The notes: generated from the sequence alone by a model not told the origin. 64,000 nucleotides of DNA from Polytrichum commune (GCA_950295325.1 OX485803.1:34425554-34489553), one strand, 5' to 3'; positions 1 through 12,880 are shown, counted from the first letter of the stretch. Numbers and translations: made by a program.

Positions 1-150
1 TTCTTGTTATCTTGTTTTGTATGTCTTATCTCATGGTGTGGAGTGTGTATCGGTTCAGAAATGGAGATTCAGATCGTTAGGCCAGTTTCTCTCTGTTGCG
101 GTCGTTGTTTTGCGTGATGGACTATATTCATCCTGATTTGTCTCGTTCAG

Positions 151-3100
151 GCGAGTCCAAGACTTCGGTTCAACAAGGATGGCTCCTTGCTAGCTGTGAC
201 TGCCTCAGATAATGGGATAAAGATTTTGGCCAATCGGGATGGAATTCAAATGCTTCGTGCATTTGAATCCCGTGCTTATGATGCGAATCGCGCTCCTCCC
301 GAACCAGCTGTGTCGAAGGTTAGATTTTGACATGGGTGCAGATTATTTTGTCTTCAGTAGTCATTCTCAAGAATGTAGGACTTTGTGAAGTATTGTTGCA
401 AATGTATGTATATCTCCATTTCTACAGAAGATATAGCACCAGATTTATCAGAGTCTTATGAATTTAGCTTGCACAAGTTTTCCTGTGCTGTGTGGTTAGT
501 TTGACTATTTGCTTAAGTCTACGTCCGTTTTGTCCTTTATTACCAATTCAAGTGCTTCGTGGAGTTAGTTTTCACATACAGTTCAATCTAATTATGTAAT
601 TGTCTTGGTATGCAGCCACCAGTTGGAAATGCACTTGGGGTGGTGAGTTCTCAAGGTCAAGGTCAAGGTGGTGGGCCTGGTGGGGGCGGGGAAAGACCAA
701 ATTCAACGTCAATGGCTGGGGCAGTTATGGATGGTCCAACTCTGAACATGGGAAGGGGTCGACCTAGAGACAGGGTTGGCAATGAGCATGTACTTAACAT
801 AAACACCCAGTTGTTGTAGTTTCAGAATGGTGTTGAGTTTTTCTGAAGAACTTTGGCCATACGTGTGCTGCATCAGCTTCTGGATGTTCTGATGCTTCTT
901 GTAGACATTTCCAATGTTTGCAACTGCGATTTTCCACTTTTAGTGATTCTATCCTGAAGTGTTAAAATTGTGTCTGTATGCAGGCTGGCATGGAACCTGT
1001 CCGGACACCTGAGACGAAACCCAGAATACCTGAAGAGATGCCAGATCGAAGCAAGAGCTGGAAGTTGACAGAAATCAATGATTCCACACAATGTCGGTCA
1101 ACAAGACTACCAGACACTCTACCACCTAACAAGGTTAGTTTCTACCTTGAATATGCTAGATTGTTCTGAGTAGGAGTGCTATTTACTGGATGCAACTAAT
1201 GAAACAGTTCTTAATCCTAGTGTGCCTCCAAATATGAATTTGACCCTCATTTTTATAGTGAATGTATCCAATACACTTACCAATACATGGTATTGGCACA
1301 GGTTTCAAGATTGATATACACCAATGCTGGAATTGCTCTGCTTGCGTTAGCATCTAATGCTGTCCACAAGCTTTGGAAGTGGCAACGAAGTGAACGAAAT
1401 CCTAACGGAAAGGTGTGAAAACATCTTGTCTACTGCCAAGTATTCAAAGATCATTTCTGTAATTTAGTCTTGAAGTCAGCAGATCTATTCCAGAATGCCT
1501 TGCATGTTAAGAGTGCTTAATCCTTGTAGCAGTTTTTGCAAACTTTTGTTGGAGTGTTTTAGTCAAACAAGACGTAATGCATTTGATGTAGGCTTGGACA
1601 TCTAATCTTCAATCAATTTGGTTGGTTCTTTTGATATGGATGAACATGTCTCTTGTTTCCTGACTAGTGAGCTTGTATTGTGCAATTTAACTTGCAGGCT
1701 ACAGCAAGCTTCCCCCCACAGTTATGGCAACCTGCCAGTGGTATTCTTATGACAAATGATATAAGTGACACCAATCCTGAGGAAGCAGTACCTTGCATTG
1801 CACTTTCCAAGAACGATTCATATGTGATGTCAGCTTCAGGGGGTAAAGTGTCCCTTTTCAACATGATGACATTCAAGGTACGAACTATCAGTCAGAAAAG
1901 TAAAACAATTACCAATTGTGGTAATGTCTCAGTTTTCTGTCACCTGGTTAATACATATGATCATATGTGGGATTTATCCACAAATTCTCCAAACAGGATG
2001 CAACTATGTTGAGAGAAGAGAATATAGGTTTGGGGCACTGCACTGTATTTGTGGGGCAGTGAGTGCACAGAAGCTTGATGCAAATTGTTTTTAACCATTG
2101 CTCGGAACATGGGCTTCAGGTCATGACGACGTTTATGCCACCACCACCAGCTGCTACATTCCTTGCATTCCATCCTCAAGACAACAACATTATTGCTATT
2201 GGGATGGAGGACTCTACTATCCAGATTTACAACGTTCGTGTGGATGAGGTCTGCTTTCTTAACCACTAAGCCAAGTGTTAAATGCTTTTAAAGCTTTTTT
2301 GCATTCCTCTTGTGAGCAAGCACCAATTTTTGTGAGGTTGATACATACCATCTTGTGGATTATTTGTTTTGTCTCATGGCGTCCAGTGCTTGTTTCTATT
2401 TCCAGTTCTGAAGTTTCACTTGTGTAATCCTTGTGCAGGTCAAGACAAAGTTAAAGGGCCACCAAAAGAGAATTACTGGCTTGGCTTTCTCCAATACCCT
2501 GAATGTGTTGGTGTCATCAGGAGCAGATGCTCAGGTATTGGAAAAGGATGCTTTACAGATATGTGACATACTTCCGTTTGTGCTGGTGATGTTCTTGACA
2601 AGTGGCTTTAGTGTATGTCTTTAGATATTCACATGCAATAGATTTGTTTTGACTTGTTCCTGACTGATGTGGATTGTGTCCGGTGGCAGTTATGTGTGTG
2701 GAGTACAGATGCATGGGAAAAGCGCAAAACTAAATTCGTGCAAGTATCAGCAGCAGGGAGATCGCCCTCTATGGGTGACACTCGTGTTCAATTCCACAAT
2801 GATCAAGTTAGACTTCTCGTGGTCCATGAATCACAATTGGCTGTTTATGATGCTGCCAAGTTGGAACGCCTTCGCCAGGTACTTGATTTTGCCATAGTTT
2901 TTGATAGGTTTCATGATAATGAGATTGTTGAATGGGTATGTGTGGCCATTAAAGGCATTTTGCTTACTTTGACTTTGTATGCAGTGGATGCCACAAAGTC
3001 CATTTTCAGCACCCCTTTCGAATGCCACATATTCATGTGACAGCCAGCTTGTGTATGCTGGATTTGTGGATGGTTCTGTGGGAGTATTTGATGCGGAGAG

Positions 3101-3579
3101 TTTACGGCCGCGATGCCGACTTGCTCCATCTGTACACATACCTCAAGGCGTCAATGGGTATGTACACAATTCTGATTTATCATCTTTTGCTTGCAGTAAA
3201 GACATCTAGGTGCATGTTGGAGGTTACTATGGAGCATGAATCGGAGAAGCAATTTGGTAGATGTTGTATACCTGGTACTTGTCCGGGTTTTGTCCATGTT
3301 ATGTACTGAATATCTATGAAGAAGTGGATGTGCAATGGACTAAATTGTGATGTCTGTCTGTCTGTCAGGTCCACTGTGTATCCACTTGTTATCGCGGCAC
3401 ACCCAGCAGAGGCCAATCAATTTGCTTTGGGCTTAAGTGATGGAGGTGTCCAAGTGATTGAACCTCTAGAGACGGAAGGGAAGTGGGGAACTGGACCTCC
3501 AGCAGACAATGGAGCAGTTAGTGGTGTACAATCTGGTCCTGCTTCTGGCAACCAAGGATCAGACCAAACTCCAAGATGA
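151..3579 (+). CDS. TPL-like: TOPLESS-type transcriptional co-repressor, C-terminal part (gene A; 5' end outside the window)
   Basis: Exons fit as 151-318, 616-774, 984-1133, 1302-1412, 1698-1877, 2120-2248, 2439-2534, 2690-2878, 2985-3157 and 3369-3579. All join in frame and give the last 521 residues of a Groucho/TLE-like plant co-repressor that acts in the nucleus with histone deacetylases. The translation matches TPL/TPR proteins closely: WKLTEIN, LWKWQR, ALSKNDSYVMSASGG, FHPQDNNIIAIGMEDSTIQIYNV, GHQKRITGLAFSN and LSDGGVQVIEPLE. These belong to the second WD40 propeller and the family's usual short C-terminal tail. A Gly/Gln-rich linker lies in the second exon, whose donor (gttggc at 775) is weak and is the least certain junction. 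Positions 1-150 are intron. The LisH/CTLH end and first propeller must lie to the left. The 3' flank is partly shared with the region after gene C. Confidence 0.93.
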
Positions 3580-5724
3580 TGTACAGTTGTGACTTTGTAT
3601 GGGTCTGAGGCAGTTGTAGCTGTGCTGCTGCTTGCAAACTGGAGCACTGTACCTCTCAATATATGCATGCAAGGCTCTCTACTTCTGTTTGCAAGAAGGG
3701 GAGATGGGTCTATTCTTGAGTTCCAGAGACAGATTCATGGCCTTTGATCGGGGTTTGGATTCATTTTTGTGAGCTCGTTGTGAAATGAAAACGGGGGGTG
3801 AAGGCCACATAGTGTAGGTCTACTATGCGTTTGGTGAGTACTTGGAGCCAGTGGTACGAGAGTTAACCTGATATTGGGTTAGGGGGAGGTAAGGAGGTGT
3901 TATTTGTACAGAAAAATGTTGTTTTCATCAATCACTTTTGGATAAAAAATTCTCTTTTCAATCTTGCGTGTTGAGAATACTGGCCCTTTTCGCTTCTTAA
4001 ACCCAAACAAAAGGGTTGCTGGATATGGTGCATGCACCTATATGTTTGGGATATATCAAGCCTTCAGAGTGAAGTATCCAGTTGCAGCTATATGAGCCCA
4101 AGTGGTAGATCTTCACAATTATATGCAGGAATATGCAGAGCTCAGACCACAGCATGGCCTATGCATACATGCAGATGGTGTTTTTTGCCCTTGGGGGAAA
4201 GCAAGTAATGTGGATACTTCTCTCTATATCTGACTGCTGTCATGGAATTAAATTCCACCCTCCCAAGCATTTGATGCTCAAAGAAGTGGTGAAGTTCATA
4301 GCGGTATGGAATCTGAGGAAAGAGCGCAGCAGGTTGGTTGTCCCATGAAATCAATATGAGCCTTGTACATATGGTGCAGCTGGTATATGTTCAATCATGT
4401 GCGGCAATGGAAGTATTGTCCACTAGACTATCGGTCCTACATAAAACAGGAGAATACCCAAAGGTATGTGAGAAGTTTTATGATCAATTGAAGTATCAGC
4501 CATAGATTCTCATCCACTCTACTACTATTACTACTACCAAACAGTATCAAAACGGCCGATGAGTGTTGGTGGCTCCAAATGGGTCTCCATAATTTCGACA
4601 TAATTATGATCTCAAGTATGCAATGCGAGTTACAGCAACATGAGAATGGTTATGCCTCTGAACCTAATATGATAGTCTCCCGTATACAATATGGAGACAT
4701 GGGTTGTGTTTTTTTGGACTTGACTAAATTAAGTGCGTGCTCAACTTTATACAACGAAGAACCCAAAATTTTCCACGAGCTTCTGAAATTTGTTTCTACG
4801 TCCTGATTCTTCCAAGTGCACAAAGTTGAAGCCATCCTATTCTGTTAAGTCAATGTCTCTAGGAAGAATGCTAGCAGGGAATGAGGCAATGTTGCCCCTA
4901 AACATGTCTTTGAAGTCACAACAGGGAGGCCGCATTTTCTGCACAGGGCTTTTGAGTGGAAAATATAATGCTGGATTCTGCTGCTAAATGAAGAAAAGCT
5001 GGGGGATATGCCTGTATTGAATGAGTTTCATTCTGTGGGATGTGATTTGGTGATAAACTTTTGAATACCATGGGACTGTCCTTTCACCGGTGGGAATGCA
5101 GAACTACAAATGTCAATCCACAGGGACCATATCACAATGTGAATCAGGACAAAGAGGGAAAAGTATGTCACACACAATCCTGAAATCAAACAAATGGTGG
5201 CTCTTCAGAAAGAAGACAGCTCAGTTCTTGTTTAAGTTCTGACGATCAGTACATAAGTTAGGTAGAAAGAAATTGAAACTCAATTTACAGTCGGAGTTCG
5301 CTGAGTGACAAGGGTAGTCCAAATTAGAGTCATTTATTGTGGTAGGAGAACAGCTGTAGTTCATATCTCCAACACTTGAATTGAATCATCTACTAGATTA
5401 GACATCCACCCTTGTCTTCTCTGTGAGTCATTGGCTTCCGCACATGGCACACGTCTTCATAACTTTCACATGTTCATCTCTGGTCACCTGCGCTTGCAAT
5501 AATGAACTCCTTAAGTATCCCTTCAATATTTAGAGAAAGATCTTGTAATAGAGGTGCCACAGTATTGGAAAGATGCCTACACAACACATGTAACAAAAAC
5601 AAGTAAACTCTACCTTCCAAGGAACGGGGAGAACTGACTGCTAGTTACAGATGAACCGGTTGAGTTTGAGAAACAACTGGTTGAAGTTCAAGACTTCAAC
5701 AAAGTACCCACCATTTTTGAGGAA

Positions 5725-5850
5725 TCTATAGAAAATACCCCAAATTATTAAAGAAAACCCGAAATATGTCAACATGCAACCGGTTGGACTTCGAAACACC
5801 AGGATGTTGACCAATTATGCACAGAAATCTCCCCCGACATTTGCTACCTT
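5725..5850. repeat. Dispersed repeat, copy 1 (pairs with about 50925-51040)
   Basis: About 110 bases resemble the stretch near 50925-51040 in the same orientation. Shared landmarks are 'aaaagaaaa', 'ccggttggactt' against 'ccggctggactt', and 'aaatctcccc'. This is a transposon-type repeat of unknown class; no coding capacity or terminal repeats were found. Confidence 0.6.
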
Positions 5851-6984
5851 CCCATCATCAGACTTGTTTATTCCTTCCTTCCTCTCCTCCTGCTTCCTTT
5901 GTATTTTAATTTTGTCTGTTGTTCTCTCTTCTTCCATACCTTACGCAATACTAGGGTCTTCCCTTTCTGTCATATAAATTGTGGTCAACTAAGCCCTAAC
6001 TATTCCCAAAATAATGGCTTGTATTTCAAGGAAATGTCCATATTATTACTCCAAATGCTCTCTAGGTTTTTATATTCTTGAATTTGAGAGGTTCACTACC
6101 TAATGAATGAATCTCAAGTTAAGTTTATGTGAATACCACAATGAATGCTTGTAACATGGTGTGTTGTCAGTGCATGTGAGATGTTGACTTTGGATCAAGT
6201 TGTTCCAATGCACCAACTTTCCTAATATCTAGATATCTTGATGATTTCTTTCCTTCTTTCATTTAGGCCATCTGACCCAATAATTTCCATAAAAATAGGC
6301 TTGACTATTTTAAATGATGTTTTGCCTACCTTGCTATCATACTACAGTAGTACCATCTCTCATGCCCAGAAAAAAATGGTAAAAGGGAATTTGGAAAAAG
6401 ATCTATGCCTTGAAAAAAATTATTCACTCATCACATAACTCAAGTGTAGACTTGTGTTTGCAAATATCCAAAGGATAAGCCCTCTCGAAGAAGGTTTCCC
6501 TTTAAAATATATTGTGCACTAAATTACCTTCATTTCACAAGCATCTAAGTATCGCAACGCCTAATCCACTTGTCGACATCTAAGTCTTGTGGAAACTAAC
6601 CTACTTCGAAAGCCATTTTTTCAATTTACTATGGCCAACTATCCACATGTTGGTTCTAGATCACCTGCAAGTGATACTTCTTCCATTTGGTCTATACAGT
6701 GAAATGACATGGTCAAATGAACTGATGACAAAATGAAAAATATGTTTATCCACTTCTCATCCCATTTGAAACAATCCCCATCCCACATTGGTAGAGTGCA
6801 TACATTGTAGTCGGCAGTAAAGAGAATGACACAAAATCCACCATTGTACCAAATAGTCGCCATGGATCGAGAAGAGCGCCAAGGGGGGGGGGGGGGTGGA
6901 TCGACTTGGACTTTTTTTCCGATATTGTTGTGTGCCTTCTCCCTAGTCCAAAATTCCCAAACCCCTTGTAGGATTGATGCCCAA

Positions 6985-7110
6985 CCTCAAAAGGCATTCA
7001 CACACAACCATGGCGGTTGCTAGTTTTAGTTTACTTTCTCTGACTTTGTTTTTGAAGGATGAGCATGGATAATGTGCATAGAGGACAACTTATCTTGCTT
7101 CATCAATTGT
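6985..7110. repeat. Dispersed repeat, copy 1 (pairs with about 13155-13270)
   Basis: The block containing 'acacacaaccatgg' followed by 'tagttt' and 'catggataa' recurs near 13155-13270 in the same orientation with moderate divergence. The two copies flank the gene B region on either side, which could have helped unequal recombination. That role is inference. Confidence 0.55.
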
Positions 7111-7675
7111 GAATATCCATGGGCTAAGACTCGGTAGTGTAGTACAAAGTCATCAAATTTTACTCAATCCTCTTACTCATTTATAGATGCAATATGTAGT
7201 TGAGGGTGATTGTGAAATTGTCCTTGCTTGTAGTTTGCTTTCTTTGGTTTTAATCACTATATGTGTTGAAGAGAAAACTTCAAATCCAAAGCATGGACCC
7301 GAAGTTTTCCATCCCTTCCAACATTGAACCAACTCAATTGGTAAACCTAAATCCAATATTCAACACATCATCATAAACTAAACCTCAAACACTCCCCCTT
7401 GAATATTCTCTTCAAAAAGGACCTTCAACTTGTGCTAGGGGGATCCTAAATCAAATACACACCCAATACTGGTGCAAACGCTGTTGATTTGGTCGTTGAA
7501 TGTCAAGACCTTTAATATTTGCACTCCCACCCTGTAACTTACCACAAGGTAGGCAATAAACCTTACCCTGTAAAAAAAGGGATTCTTAACCAAAACATGA
7601 CCAACGGGCTCCATTCATGTCGGTTGATACCGGTGTTTCTTTTTCTTTCCTTTCTCTTGGAATCCCAATGGAAAC

Positions 7676-7725
7676 GGGAATAGGGAAATGGGACCTATCG
7701 CCGTGAGTCCCATTTCCCTATTCCC
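7676..7725. repeat. Perfect 19-bp inverted repeat (hairpin) in the gene B 5' region
   Basis: The arm gggaatagggaaatgggac at 7676-7694 is followed by a 12-base loop and its exact reverse complement at 7707-7725. The matching point in the gene C leader (about 15205-15245) shares the loop-like 'ctatcgccgtgag' but lacks the long arms. It could be a MITE footprint or a cis-element of gene B. Confidence 0.85.
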
Positions 7726-7734
7726 GCGGAGCTC

Positions 7735-9084
7735 GGCTTCTTTCTTACGCTCACGGCATGGCGTGTGCCGTGCTGCGGGTGTCGGTAATGAAATATCTGA
7801 TGCGATTTGCAATTAACGTGTCAAGGTCTATACGTACTCCACGTCCATCACAATCCCAAATTCCCATTTCCATTTTCAAAGCTCCAGATTCGACTCACAT
7901 AGTCGCGCAGAGAGCTTTTTGGAGGCAGGAAGAGAAGAGGATTTACATTCTTAGGGACGAAGAAAACGAAGAAGAAGAAGAATGATGCGAGCTCACCATG
8001 CTGTAAGTCTTCTTGTCGAGAGTAAGTTGTTGTTGTTGAGCCACTGGGTTTGATGCGGTCACACAACAGAGTTCACTCGCTGGCCTGCTTCTGAGGAAAT
8101 TCATCGTTAGGTTCAGCTGTATGCACCAGACTTACAACAAGTTTGTAGGCTTTCTTGCGGCTAATTAATCATGTTGGGGTCATGTCTGCCTTCTCATTTT
8201 CTAAAATCCTGCATGGGGGATACCGCGGTCTTCTTTTGGGGGAATAATTTCTCCATGGCCACATGTAGCGTAAGTTTTGTTTTAAAGGAAAATGGTGTTG
8301 GGTTTAAGCTTGGCCGAATTGGAGGTTTGAGGTAAGGCTGTGATCAGGTTCGAGTGGCGTGGAGTTAAATGAACTGAGACATCGATCGATCACTGTGTTC
8401 ATGGTCGTCACAAGTCTTTCCTTTTGGGCTTTCTCGCATGGCTTGGCTCTTATGGGGATGGTTGATGGTGAGTAATATTTCTAATTTCAAGATGGGTGTG
8501 TATATTTGGCTTCCTCTTAATGTTGTGTCCGGTCAGAAGGTGGTTGTCGAGAGCTTTGCGTTTTCTTGCATTCACGAAGTTGTGGTAAAAATCGGTGCCC
8601 CCAGGTTTGTACTTAATCTCTATGCTCAAGAAAGATTCGAACAACTATAATCTGTCGCACATGTATCAATTTATCCATGTTAAGTGCCTTGTCAGTTCTA
8701 TCCCTTGCTTCTGTGCTTCAAGCAGATTTTGTGCCCTTGGTCATGCGGCCGACTTTTTATGGTTTCACTTGCATCTGCCTCCACTTTGTACTACAAAACT
8801 TTTCGCTGCAATTGTTTGTGCTCCAAATACAATAACTAAGAACCCAGTTGATGGAATTGGGTGCAATTTGGTGTGCAATTGTGATTCGAGAATGAGTTTT
8901 TTTTGTAAAATCCTAAGCAGCTGTGACAAACCCATAGTTAGCGCTCAAAGAAGGATTCAGAATTTAGGGTGACCATGTCAAGTTTCGCTCGGATATTCGG
9001 AACGATGTGCTCATGAAAGGGCACTATTCTGAATACTGGTTTTTGTGTTGACTCATTTGTTTTGCTACTTTTCATGCGAAATCT
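7735..9084 (+). promoter_or_regulatory. Gene B 5' leader, shared with gene C
   Basis: This stretch aligns piecewise with about 15240-16850 in front of gene C. Shared landmarks are 'acggcatg' and 'gtgccg', 'atgcgatttgcaat', 'tttccattttcaaagctcc', 'agaggatttacattc', a purine-rich run, a donor-like gtaagttg (8022 here, 15631 in C), 'tcgatcgatca' and 'gtcacaagtcttt'. It probably contains the promoter, a 5' UTR exon ending at about 8021, and a leader intron of roughly 1 kb. The acceptor in front of the gene B start was not fixed. Confidence 0.6.
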
Positions 9085-12000
9085 ATGGAGGACCTAAAAG
9101 AAGATGAGCAGATTATGGAGGCCAAAACTCCTGCAGATGACGATCTACTACAAGTTGCTGATAATCGACGTGCTCGCCGTTCCCGGAATGCAAGAAAATT
9201 TGGTGCTGCGCAATCTGCTCCTACTGTACAGGCGGATGTTAAAGGAAAGGGACGAGCTTTGTTGAAGCGCAATGTCGTGTGTGGTAGTGATGAGCATGTT
9301 GCAAAGAAGAAGCTGAACCCATTAATATGGAGAAACTTGCCCTCGGAGATTTTAAATCTTGTGTTGGATCATGTTCCACAAATGCAGCTTTATTTCCAAT
9401 TGGCAAAGAATGTGGTCCGCAATCTCAATCAGGGCTCATGTGTTATGAGCATGGATTTCCATCCTATGCAGCAAAGTGTCCTCCTTGGTATGTATGGTCT
9501 ATGAAGGTTCTTCCAAATTAATGTAATGTCAGATAGTCTTATTTAGTGAACTTAATCGCTGTTTTTCACTTATTAAACAAACCTGCTATCTTCTTTATCT
9601 CCCGGTTCGGAATTCAGAAATTAGACAAGAGCAGTAAAGCATACATTGCTTGATGTTTGTAGTTTGGCATGGATGTTACAGTTCGACTCTCTGCATGTCT
9701 CAAACGACCGACTTTGTCCCACTCACACTTCACTGTTCTATATGATTATGCAGTGGGTACAAATGTTGGTGACATTAGCATCTGGGAAGTGGGCTCCCGT
9801 GACAGGCTCGCTTCACGTACTTTCAAAGTCTGGGATACAACCGCTGCATCCATGCCCATGCGGGTGGGTGGTACTGTGTAAATGGGTTGTTAGTTTCTTG
9901 AAGGTCTTGATTAAACTTCTTATGGCTTGAAGTCCAGCAGAGAAATCTTTTCTTGATGTGCAAAGACATGTGGTGGGGATTTGGTTCTGGATGCCACAAT
10001 GAAAGATTCATTGGTAATTGTTGAGTTCCTGAGCCTAATCATATGGATGTGGTTCTCAGGCTGCCCTGGTGAAAGATCCAACTGTATCAGTGAATAAGAC
10101 TCTGTGGAGTCCAGATGGCATATTACTGGGTAAGTTTACAACTTCCACTACACTGTTTTGTCTAATTAGTGCGGGTTGCCTTTTGGAGTTATGTGTCGCT
10201 ATAACTTTTTACAGACATTATTGTTACTACAAACTAAATAATATTATATTCTTTGGTGTGCATACTAACTACTTGTGTTATTTGAGTAAAAAATGACACT
10301 CTCAGTAAAGGTTATAGCAACATGTAACTCCGAATGGTAACCCACACATATTAGACAAAACAGTGTAGTTTCCTTGTGTATTATTGACTAGGCATATATT
10401 ACCTTTAACACATTGTGAGTTACTCCAAGTGGTGTATGTATTTTAGTAACCAGTCATTTGGTTCTTGCAAATCATGCGTGTTCTCTAAACATTGTTGCTT
10501 TATGTTTCTGCAGTTGGATTTCTGATGGAATACTTATTCAGTGGTAGTGATAACTGGTGACCTTGTTCTCATGATTGTCATGTTCAGCTTGTAGTTGGCC
10601 TTCTGTTGTTGTCACATGTGCTGCCCTCATTAATGCTGTGCGAGTTGTAGTTGTGTCGTCATATTTTTCCCAATGTTCAGTTCAGACCATCTCAGTGCTT
10701 GGACTTGGTTATAAACAGGTGTTGCATTTTCAAAACACATTGTGCACATTTACATGTACACTGGTGGAAGTGATTTGCGGCAGCATCTGGAGGTATGTCT
10801 CTTAACATTTGTGTGTCAAGTATTTGACCTATTCCTTGTTATATGGTAAAGTTTGTACTGCACAGCATTCTGAAGTCAGTGGTTGTTGATTCTGATGATG
10901 GCTATTTTGAAAAGCAGATTGGTGCACATGTTGGCGGTGTGAATGACTTGGCATTCTCTTATCCCAACAAGCAATTATGCGTTATCACTTGTGGAGATGA
11001 CAAAACAATCAAGGTGACATTTTACTTGTGAAGAGCAATTCAAATGTGTAACCAGATCTGGCTGCCATTTGGAACATTTGAGTACCATGACTCGTTTATT
11101 CATGAATTCAACAGGTACTGTGCAGACTCCAGGCAGGGTGCAAAAGATTTGTGTTTCTGACAAGGCTGTGATTGTGCAAATGTTGCAGGTGTGGGAAGCA
11201 ACAACTGGGCGCAAGCTCTATACATTTGAAGGTCATGAAGCACCTGTTTACTCAGTCTGTCCTCATCACAAGGAAAGCATACATGTATGACTTGTGACCT
11301 GAAGGTGTCGCCACCTGCACATGTCCTAGTTTTTGCATCTATTTAAACCTTGGAACTTATTCTTCACATTTATGAATTTTTGCCAAGTGCACAATCTTAC
11401 CCATTCTTCTATATTGGTCCAGGTTGACTTGTCTTATGTATGACCTGAGCCGGGTTGTAAAATATGATAATTGCGTGTTGGAGATTGATCTGCTTTCATG
11501 AATGTGGATCTTCCTGGAAAAAATCTAATTCAGTGACGTGGACCTGAAATTGCAGTTTATTTTCTCAACAGCAATTGATGGTAAGATTAAAGCCTGGCTG
11601 TACGACCTTATTGGATCCAGAGTTGACTATGATGCGCCAGGTCACTGGTGCACTACGATGGCATACTGTGCAGATGGCACAAGGTACATCCATGATCTTT
11701 ACACTTAGAGAGGAAGACATGAAGACAGGATGGTTTTCTGGTTTGTACATGTAACAATATATATAGCACTGTGCTACAGTTTCATTGCGCCGGCACCTAC
11801 CCTTAGATTCATGGCTGCATAGGTCTACATAGATGCCAAACTATCTTAAACACTGCAGAAAATTAAGTAATTCATACATTTTCGTCTATTGCTCGTAGGC
11901 TCTTTTCATGTGGTACAAGTGAAGAAGGAGAGACATATTTGATGGAGTGGAATGAGAGTGAGGGGGCTATCAAGCGGATCTACAATGGTTTCCGGAAGCG

Positions 12001-12880
12001 TTCTTCAGGAGTGGTGCAGTTTGATACAACTCGGAATCGGTTCTTAGCTGCTGGAGATGAGTTTGTGATAAAGTTCTGGGACATGGACAGCACCAACTTG
12101 TTATGTCAAATTGAAGCGGATGGTGGCTTACCGGTTAGTAATGGTGGAGGTTCTTGTTATCTTGTTTTGTATGTCTTATCTCATGGTGTGGAGTGTGTAT
12201 CGGTCCAGAAATGGAGATTCAGATGGTTAGGCCAGTTTCTCTCTGTTGCGGTCGTTGTTTTGCGTGATGGACTATATTCATCCTGATTTGTCTTGTTCAG
12301 GCGAGTCCGAGACTTCGGTTCAACAAGGATGGCTCCTTGCTAGCTGTGACTGCCTCAGATAATGGGATAAAGATTTTGGCCAATCGGGATGGAATTCAAA
12401 TGCTTCGTGCACTTGAATCCCGTGCTTATGATGCGAATCGTGCTTCTCCCGAACCAGCTGTGTCGAAGGTTAGATTTTGACATGGGTGCAGATTATTTTG
12501 TCTTCAGTAGTCATTCTCAAGAATGTAGGACTTTGTGGCAGTTTTGTTGCAAATGTATGTATATCTCCATTTCTACAGAAGATGTAGCACCAGATTTATC
12601 AGAGTCTTATGAATTTAGCTTGCACAAGTTTTCCTGTGCTGTGTGGTTAGTTTGACTATTTGCTTAAGTCTACATCCGTTTTGTCCTTTATTACCAATTC
12701 AAGTGCTTCGTGGAGTTAGTTTTCACATACAGTTCAATCTAATTATGTAATTGTCTTGGTATGCAGCCACCAGTTGGAAATGCACTTGGGGTGGTGAGTT
12801 CTCAAGGTCAAGGTCAAGGTGGTGGGCCTGGTGGGGGCGGAGAAATACCAAATTCAACGTTCATGGCTGCAACCTCTTAA
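9085..12880 (+). CDS. Chimeric protein: F-box-like N-terminus fused to the first TOPLESS WD40 propeller (gene B)
   Basis: Ten exons fit with consistent phase: 9085-9487, 9754-9863, 10060-10129, 10719-10792, 10918-11013, 11189-11284, 11556-11683, 11899-12133, 12301-12468 and 12767-12880. They give 497 residues with no internal stop. Residues 1-77 are charged. Residues 78-100 (NPLIWRNLP, then ILNLVLDHVP) look like the first half of an F-box. From about residue 105 the protein follows TPL: NLNQGS, MSMDFHP, GTNVGDISIWEVGSR, FKVWD, AHVGGVNDLAF, CVITCGDDKTIK, FEGHEAPVYSVCPH and GDEFVIKFWDMD. It ends after the Gly/Gln linker, where gene A continues into its second propeller. LisH and CTLH are absent, so classic EAR-motif binding is not expected. 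Introns 8 and 9 and the last exon are about 98% identical to gene A, so part of it is young. It could be a decaying copy, but ten intact junctions argue against simple decay. Confidence 0.8.
10137..10372. repeat. Inverted-repeat (MITE-like) insertion in gene B intron 3
   Basis: Two arms of about 65-70 bases face each other. The left arm (about 10137-10210) contains 'actacactgttttgtcta' and 'ggagttatg'. The right arm (about 10308-10370) contains the complementary 'tagacaaaacagtgtagt' and 'gtaactcc'. The whole lies inside the intron between 10129 and 10719. A related arm fragment (tatagcaatgcgtaactcc) is present at about 14302-14320. No clear target duplication was found. Confidence 0.7.

Larger units (their letters stand above)
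3580..7620. other. Gene A 3' UTR/flank and intergenic DNA
   Basis: No gene is supported here. The first 400 bases are the likely 3' UTR of gene A. A short block near 3628-3650 (gctgcttgcaaactggagca) recurs after gene C near 22687. A second shared block near 4140-4170 matches 22945-22980, so the downstream flank was duplicated with the gene. The rest holds short open frames without family resemblance, a G run at about 6885-6897, and dispersed-repeat pieces listed separately. Confidence 0.6.

Noticed and set aside
9085-12880. Gene B as a plain processed or decaying TPL pseudogene.
   Set aside because: It keeps introns, all ten junctions are phase-consistent, and no internal stop is present. 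Loss of function remains possible but is not shown by the sequence.
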